Shown here one piece after another: positions 57,790 to 64,000 of a stretch of DNA of 64,000 bases; position 1 is the stretch's first letter; each line of letters begins with the position of its first letter. The stretch is from Ctena decussata (lineage: Eukaryota > Mollusca > Bivalvia > Lucinida > Lucinidae), in NCBI GenBank assembly GCA_963989385.1, contig OZ022513.1, positions 21,827,928 through 21,891,927 on the forward strand. Direction: 5' to 3'. Under the pieces are notes generated by a model, which did not search any database, was not told where the DNA came from, and saw nothing but the letters and a program-made list of their open reading frames with translations. Both the position numbers and the translations under genes were made by a program.

Positions 57790-58013
57790 AGAAGGCAAAA
57801 GTCTCTCACAGCCTAATGGCCATAGGGGGGTGTAAGAGGCACAACTCATCTAGCTCATCCCTCTCTTTTCGCTGCATTTTCCTTCAAAAGAAGGTACCTA
57901 TCCATTTACTGTTGGGTTGATAGATTTGAGTTGCTGACCGGCCAGGCCGTGGATCAAACCCGCGATCTCCTGCACCATAGCCGAGCGTCTCTAACCACTC
58001 GACCGAGCATGTC
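57790..58013 (-). mobile_element. tRNA-derived SINE, family S2 copy 2
   Basis: The minus strand reads GACATGCTCGGTCGAGTGGT, with A box TGGTTAGAGACG-like and B box GGGTTTGATCC, then ATCAACCCAACAGTAAATGG and GCGAAAAGAGAGGGATGAGC. The head is better kept than in copy 1. Confidence 0.75.
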
Positions 58014-59900
58014 ACTGATATAAAATACTAAAATATAGATTTTACGTTACTTTTTTTCTCCCTTTGCAGGCTGCATTTGCATGTTGTAAAAGCCTTTATA
58101 TCCTTTGGAAACAACGTTACAAGTTACATTTTTGTACAGTAATATACGCTAAGACAAAATAATAACGTCAAACTCACGTGTAGTCTTTTGATAAATGTCC
58201 CGGTCTTCTGTCATTTGTTCATAATTGAAAAAATGAGTTCTCTGCCCTTGAAGGAACTTTTTAATATTTTTATTTTGATTTGTCGAGCGTTTTAAATTCT
58301 CCCATTTGACTCGGTTCCTTCCGTAACATTCCCGATTTTATAAAATATTTTTAATTGCTTATTTCGTAAAGGATGGATACCCTTTACTATGGTTCTGTTA
58401 AGCAAATAAAAATTTGTAGCAGCTCAGTTAAAAAATATAATTCTTATTTCTGTTGATTGCTAACAAACAGCAATGTAATCCAAATAATTATATGATTGTA
58501 AGACAAGTAGCTTCCTGAATAGCTCGTTAATTCAGTTTAACATTGCTTCAATATTTTTAAGATTTTTCCAAACTTGAAATTCTTCTTCCGACTTGTTATT
58601 TTGATGTTTTACGTCTGATGCTGTAAAATACGTTACGGTACCGTGACTGAGCCAGTCATTTGAGCTCAACAAGAAAACCCCTTTGCAAATATTTAAGTTT
58701 AGATTATCCGTTTGATAATCCAAGTAGAAAGAACCATTACAGATGCAATCTTGCACATTAATTGTAGAGTGCAACGGTTTTAGATAAAAATCTAAAGACA
58801 ACAAACAGTGTTAAATGTTAATTCTTTAAAACAACAGGTTTCACGTGAAGCTGTAAATGTATAAAATTTTGTTGGAGATAAACATGCATTGTTAAATATT
58901 AGAAGTTATGGCATACAAAAATAAATTCACGCGTTTAAGCACATTTCTACTCTTCTTTCAGCTTATAGACAATTTCTTTCGCATGTTTCCATTAAGTAAC
59001 GTATTTGACTACAAATCAAGAAGAATGACTACAGAAATAAACATGCTAAATGCTTTTAAACTGGAATAGATTATTAAATTAAGACACAAGAAGTATTTCT
59101 ATGTAAACTTTGCATTTTTGTTCCCTTTTTATTATGGCAAAAATGATACGAGCAATATTTAATAGTTCGTTTTTTTTCTAAGTCAAATTGTTTCGACATT
59201 AATCATAAAGTACTTGTGATATCTCTCTTAAAATATTATAAAACAACCTATTTTTAAAAAAAAAAAGATATTTTTGACATGCGTACAACGTATGTACATA
59301 TCAGTCATACCATGCAAATGGCTTTCTTAATTTAAGACTGATTTAACAGCAATCAGCCATTTTGTTTAACTTGTAAATCTTATACCCCCACCCCATCACC
59401 GGCCCCACACGCCCTTCTCCTCCCCCTCGCGCCACCCCTACCCTCCACAGAAAAATTGACTTTGGTACTGTTCTTCATCCTTAAGCATAACCTTCCATTG
59501 GTCCTGTTAGAAATCAGATTTGTTTTTAGCGATGGGTTCTCTATTAAACTCAAACAGCCGACAATCGACTTAAAATACTACTTTAGGTACGTATATACGG
59601 TACAAATAATTTTTCGATAAAACAAGCATTTTTAATTATAACTTTGGTAAGCGTACTTTTTCAGTTTAAAAGATCATATGACGAAATTATCTGTTTTAAA
59701 TAAAATACTTGTGAAGAAATGACCCCCTTTCATAAAAAAGCCCCCAAAAATGCATTTTAGCCCCATAAATTCTCATTCTGTAACCATAGTAACAGCAAAT
59801 TTCTATATTTTTTCGCGTATAAACTTATATCAAAGGTTTTGCTTTGTTACGCATAAGTATCATTCACATTTCGAAGAGTTTTAATAAATTTTATGGAGTT
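58014..59900. other. AT-rich intergenic region, no gene found
   Basis: A 90-codon frame on the minus strand (58532-58804) is the longest but shows no recognised motif or clear exon borders. A C-rich strand (59382-59450) is the only compositional change. Confidence 0.5.
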
Positions 59901-59949
59901 TCCATAGAAATTCCAGAAATCCACGATTTTATTCATAAATTAAATATTT

Positions 59950-60125
59950 TGCCCCAAAAATTCACTTTGGCACCACTTTGGAGAGCGACAACACCCGGAA
60001 TCATAAACTTCAGTATTTCCTGCTTACAAATCAGTCAACAAATTTCTTTCGAACGATGGGCCAATTTTTCGCCTCAAAATTGGGACCATTTCCCCGACTA
60101 TTGTGCGTACCATGCAAACCCATGA
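59950..60125 (+). repeat. Dispersed repeat, second copy
   Basis: Contains GGCACCACTTTGG, GCGACAACACCC, TTTCGAACGATGGGCCAATT and CATTTCCCCGACTA in the same order as the copy at 54470-54725 (inverted). Confidence 0.65.
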
Positions 60126-60274
60126 CTGGACTGAGCATACACGCCGGCTGATCTTGCCCGTGCAGTTCATTGCAGATTTTATATTCCAGTTCATTGTCTA
60201 ATGTATGTTCTTGAATGTATATTTTGTAATAAAAAGCCCAAAGCTCGTTCATTTCTATGTTCATTCATTGTAGA

Positions 60275-60500
60275 CTGAACTAAAAAGGAAACGTTACATA
60301 CATTCACGCTTAAAATTCTCGACATCACGGGGTGCAAAGAATCATTGATAAACTTAAAACTGTTTGGTGAAGTATCTGCATCCGTTGGCATTTGCAGAAA
60401 ATACCTTGCAAATATTTTAGCCTTGGATAAATTTTGAAATTTGAATGAAGTGTTTCTGAAAAAAAAAAAGATTTCAATGTTGATGTAACTGTTAAAAATG
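60275..60500. mobile_element. MITE related to 20907-21136, decayed
   Basis: The left end CTGAACTAAAAAGGAAACGT plus TACATACATT and the internal block GTGTTTCTGAAAAAAA then TTCAATGTTGATGTAAC match the copy at 20907. The right TIR is degraded. Confidence 0.65.
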
Positions 60501-60609
60501 GACGTAAAAGCGCCATCATCCATCCATCAATTCGGCAGTGTTTCAAAAATTGGTAGCAATTATGGCAAAAATATAGACACTGGTCAGAGTGCTTCTGAAG
60601 GAGTAGCCT

Positions 60610-60777
60610 GGTTTACATCTCCCTAGTGAATATCAGAAGCGAGATATAGGTTTACTTTCCCAGCGTCGTCGAGGAAACGAGCTGGTTGGAGTTGGCGTTG
60701 GCAGCGTAAACGTTTGTCGAATTTTCAGGGTGGCAATGCACAGTCAGGCGAGACACCGACTTTCGCCGAATTCTTGT
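60610..60777 (+). mobile_element. Helentron-like element E5, minimal, decayed
   Basis: The 3' end CAGGCGAGACACCGACTTTC plus GCCGAATTCTTGTG is a variant of the E6 3' end. The 5' part is degraded (AGCGAGATATAGGTTTACTT, CCCAGCGTCGTCG). No tandem core. Confidence 0.55.
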
Positions 60778-60925
60778 GTTCTACACTGTTTGCTCAGGTG
60801 TATTTTAGGTGAGGGAAAGAATTTAGGTGCATGGGTATGCCTCTGTGTTTTACGCCCCTGTTTACAAAGGGCACAAATTTTGTGACTTCCTGTTTGCTTC
60901 CCAAGGGCCACAAAACCCTTACAAA

Positions 60926-60975
60926 ATGGAGTCTACTCTTAAAGGATAGAATTCGCTCCTAAGAGTTGACCCCCA
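60926..60975. repeat. Hairpin family FC copy 3
   Basis: ATGGAGTCTACTCTTAAAGG, GAATTCGCTCCT, then AAGAGTTGACCCCCAT. The inner right arm is deleted. The flank TTGTGACTTCCTGTTTGCTT is shared with copy 2 (54020), so the family is longer than the hairpin. Confidence 0.65.
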
Positions 60976-61552
60976 TTGGGAAAAGCAACAATAAATGAAA
61001 ATGGCAGAGTTGCTTCCCATAATTACATATCCATATACTTTGAAAGACAAACATACATGACATTGTAACATGTTTTGCTGTTTTATTCAGGTACTCCAAA
61101 ATGAACAAGTAAACATACCTATTTTATAACCATATATTGTCAATATTGTAACACATTAATATTGTTCAAATGTGACCCGTCGCGCGAAAAGGGACGAGTT
61201 GGGTGTCCTGTAGCGAATTTTAGTTTTATGTCTCAGTGATTAAGCAAATCTAAGAGGATTCGGAAAATATCAAAATGTTGGTGGTTCTTAGCCATTTCGG
61301 GTTTCAAATTGTCTGCAGAACGTAGATACCGTCATGAATCGTCACAATCGTTTTGATGACGTTGTGGGAACGTCGCAAAATAAAATCGTTCAGAACTTGT
61401 AATTGATAGATACTTGGAAGCTTTGTTTACTGGATAGATATTCCGAATCATGCTTCTCGGTGACCACTTCCTGCAGGTATGACAAAGAGAGAAACACTGC
61501 TTCCAATTAACCAAATAAGCATTTTGATGTATCATCAAGTGACATGAACCTA

Positions 61553-61756
61553 TATGAGCCGCGACGCGACAAACCAAGACAGTGGCATTTGCGCTACATG
61601 AAGACTCAGATCAGCTTGGACATCCATCCAGTCTGATCAGAAGCTTCGCTGTGCGCGTAAAGGACGGCAAAGAGTCTAAGCTACCTTTGTGCGAAGACTC
61701 TGATCAGACTAGGGGTAAGCATGTCACTTTGTTGGCTTTGTTGTATCGCGGCTCCA
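61553..61756. mobile_element. Foldback MITE, family FB copy 8
   Basis: TATGAGCCGCGACGCGACAA to the inverse TTGTATCGCGGCTCC. The right arm has lost about 30 bp. Confidence 0.8.
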
Positions 61757-61828
61757 TTATGTAAGCATTATCAAAACAATATAAAGCAGTGCTTCATGGG
61801 TCTGGAAGAGTATCATTCTAATTATACA

Positions 61829-62119
61829 CTGTAAAATATCAGTAGATATTACGGTAGATTCACTGGCAACCAGCTGCCGGTCCATTTCCCGTTATTTTTA
61901 CAGGCGTTTGCCTGTAAGACATTTTCGGAAGTGTTATTTAACTGGCCGCGCTCGAAATTAACTTTATAGAGTTGAAGGGCTATATGACTAAAACAACACC
62001 TGCATATTCTATCCTGCTGTGCGTGAAGGTTTCTGCAATTTTTACGGGCGCCCGTAAAAATAACGGGAAAGGGACTGGCAGCTGGTTTCCAGTTAATCTA
62101 CGGATTTGTTTTACAAGGT
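61829..62119. mobile_element. TIR MITE, ~290 bp
   Basis: The left arm CTGTAAAATATCAGTAGATA, then GGCAACCAGCTGCCGGTCCA and CCGTTATTTTTAC. The right arm is the inverse: GTAAAAATAACGGGAAAGGG, ACTGGCAGCTGGTTTCCAGT and TTTTACAAGG. No coding capacity. Confidence 0.75.
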
Positions 62120-62324
62120 AATGGTAACTGATGGTATTTTTCTTGTTTTTGGTCCAAAAAGATTACAATTGCTTGTTAGAACCGATGAGGCGGTTTTAAC
62201 GAGTAGTAACCATCTATATTTTGAGATAAATTAAGTAACGTGTGGGACAGTCTGACAGAGTCTGGTAAAGAGCATCGGCAAAAATATTCTAAATTTCACG
62301 CGTACAACATCATTTACCAGTTTT

Positions 62325-62372
62325 TGTCTCGCCTGCGAAGCAGAGGCGAGACATAGGTATTGCTTTTCCGGT

Positions 62373-62404
<32 letters not shown>

Positions 62405-63504
62405 AAACTTTCATCGGGTTTTTGCGTTTAGGTCAGTTTCTCAGAAACTATAAGGGCTAGAGCCATGAAACTTGATTCATGCATACATCTGGATGAGTAG
62501 ATCTCAAAGCCATCATCAATACTGAGTCTTGACCTACATTTTACGGTTGACTGATTTTGCAAGTTTTCATCGGGTTTTTGCGTTTAGGTCATTTTCTCAG
62601 GAACTATACTGGCTAGAGCCATGAAACTTGATTCATGCATACATCTGGAAGAGTAGATCTCAAAGCCATCATCAATACTGAGTCTTGACCTACATTTTTA
62701 CGGTTGACTGACTTTGCAATTTTTCATCGGGTTTTTGCGTTTAGGTCATTTTCTCAGGAACTATAATGGCTAGAGCCATGAAACTTGGTTCATGCATACA
62801 TCTGGAAGAGTAGAGCTCAAAGTCATCATCAATACTGAGTCTTGACCTACATTTTACGGTTGACTGACTTTGCAATTTTTTATCAGGTTTTTGCGTTTAG
62901 GTCATTTTCTCAGGAACTATAAGTGCTAGAGCCATGAAACTTGGTTCATGTATACATCTGGAAGAGTAGATCTCAAAGCCATCATCAGTATTGAGTCTTG
63001 ACCTACATTTTACGGTTGACTGATTTTGCTATTTTTTTGTCAAGTTTGAAGTGAAGTTTCCATGTTTAGGTCATTTTCTCAGAATTTATAAGGGCTAGAG
63101 CCATGAAACTTGGTTCATGCTTATGTCTGGAAGAGTAAATCTCAAATCCATCATCAATATTGAGTCTTGACTTACATTCTACGGTTGACTGACTTTGCAA
63201 TTTTTCGTCTAGTTTTCGCGTTTAGGTCTGTTTCTCAGAAACTAAAAGGGCTAGAACCATGGAACTTGGGTCATGCCTTCATCTGGAAGAGAAGAGCTCA
63301 AAGTCATCATCAGTACTGAGTCTTTACCAACATTTTACAGTTGACTGACTTTGCAATTTTTTGTCCAGTTTAAACATTTAGGTCTTTCTCAGAAACTAGG
63401 GCTAGAGCCAAGCAACTTGGTTCATGCATACATCTTTGCTGATTTAGCTCTGTTTTATGACAAAGCGCTAGCAGGCGAGACACCGCATTCCGCGGAATTC
63501 TTGT
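62325..63504 (+). mobile_element. Helentron-like element E6 with 158-bp core
   Basis: Starts after TTTTT with TGTCTCGCCTGC and a foldback GAAGCAGAGGCGAGACA, then GTC/GGC repeats. The core is about 6.5 units of about 158 bp marked by GGGCTAGAGCCATGAAACTT and GAGTCTTGACCTACATTTTA (near 62411, 62569, 62727 and on). The 3' end has the inverse GCAGGCGAGACA (63471-63482), hairpin ATTCCGCGGAAT and TCTTGT before GG. The cleanest example of the shared architecture. Confidence 0.8.
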
Positions 63505-64000
63505 GGTTAGACACTTAATTCTAAACTTCTTTTTGCGAACTCTAGTAATGTCCCACTTTTTCCTCTACAAAGTTGGATTTCCAATGGTATTCATTACACG
63601 ATCTTATTAACATGGTATTTGCATTTTTTTTTCTTCTTCTTCTTCTTCTTCTTTTTGCATGACATCAGTCCAAGTGTCAATGAAAATGCCTGGAAAATTA
63701 TAGAAATGACCGTTTAAAGTGAAATGAGTAGCATGATGTCATTCCGCAAAATAAAAAAAAAATGGAAAGAAAAAATGGACCAGTTCACGCCTGCTTATTA
63801 TCTCCTGAAGCATAACACCGTGTTGTGAATAGAAAATATTGAGGGAATGTCCGGTTGCGCTGGCGGGGACTAGAAATTGGGATGACTCAAAGGTGAGTGA
63901 ACTAGTTGAACCGAGATTTATTCTTTTTCCAACGTCAAATCTCAAAAGTCAGGAAATGTCATGAATGCAACCCTCTGTTAATTTCCTATAGGTGTGAATC
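63505..64000. other. Non-coding, TTC repeat
   Basis: A (TTC)n tract lies at 63630-63652. No gene is recognised before the window ends. Confidence 0.45.

Noticed and set aside
58532..58804. 90-codon minus-strand frame as a host exon
   Set aside because: Longest frame in the 3' intergenic region, but no family was recognised and no exon borders or partner exons could be shown. It cannot be excluded.

Overview
The window is eukaryotic, intron-rich and AT-rich, and it is crowded with short inverted-repeat DNA transposons, tRNA-derived SINEs and elements with tandem-repeat cores. That mix points to a mollusc, most likely a bivalve. The species cannot be fixed from the sequence alone. There are no operons, ribosome binding sites or prokaryotic features.

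Two host genes on the + strand can be rebuilt from small exons with canonical GT..AG borders and matching phases. Gene 1 (7128-21662, three coding exons, 72 aa) is NDUFA1, the MWFE subunit of mitochondrial complex I; its 219 coding bases are spread over 14.5 kb. Gene 2 (36119-53671, four coding exons, 217 aa) is an atypical short-chain NAD(P)-binding protein of the flavin reductase / biliverdin reductase B type. An acceptor 8 bases before its ATG implies an unseen upstream 5'UTR exon.

Intron 1 of NDUFA1 holds an intact antisense pogo/Tigger-type transposase (7796-9601, 601 aa) with a psq-type helix-turn-helix, a DDE domain (D181, D291, D327) and a C-terminal PHD-like zinc finger. The same intron has a 3.55-kb foldback element split by a 2.3-kb hAT-type element with an 8-bp target duplication. 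Intron 2 holds a three-layer nest: a foldback MITE split by a 2.9-kb element (5-bp duplication AAACA), which is itself split by a 0.7-kb element (9-bp duplication). Intron 2 of the reductase gene carries about 41 copies of a 52-bp satellite unit. Intron 3 carries a 5.6-kb element made of about 455-bp units.

The most interesting pattern is a set of six elements with unrelated sequence but one architecture (560-2707, 29030-29990, 35376-35558, 46184-51770, 60610-60777, 62325-63504). Each has a 5' terminal motif that recurs inverted near the 3' end, then a short terminal hairpin. Most lie against T-rich DNA, and four have a tandem-repeat core of about 160-455 bp. This resembles non-autonomous Helentron (HINE / bivalve pearl-like) elements. 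Three foldback families (here FA, FB, FC), four SINE families, Harbinger-, pogo- and TTAA-type MITEs and two LINE 3' ends account for much of the rest. The stretches 4447-5532, 54730-57780 and 58014-59900 show no gene or clear repeat.
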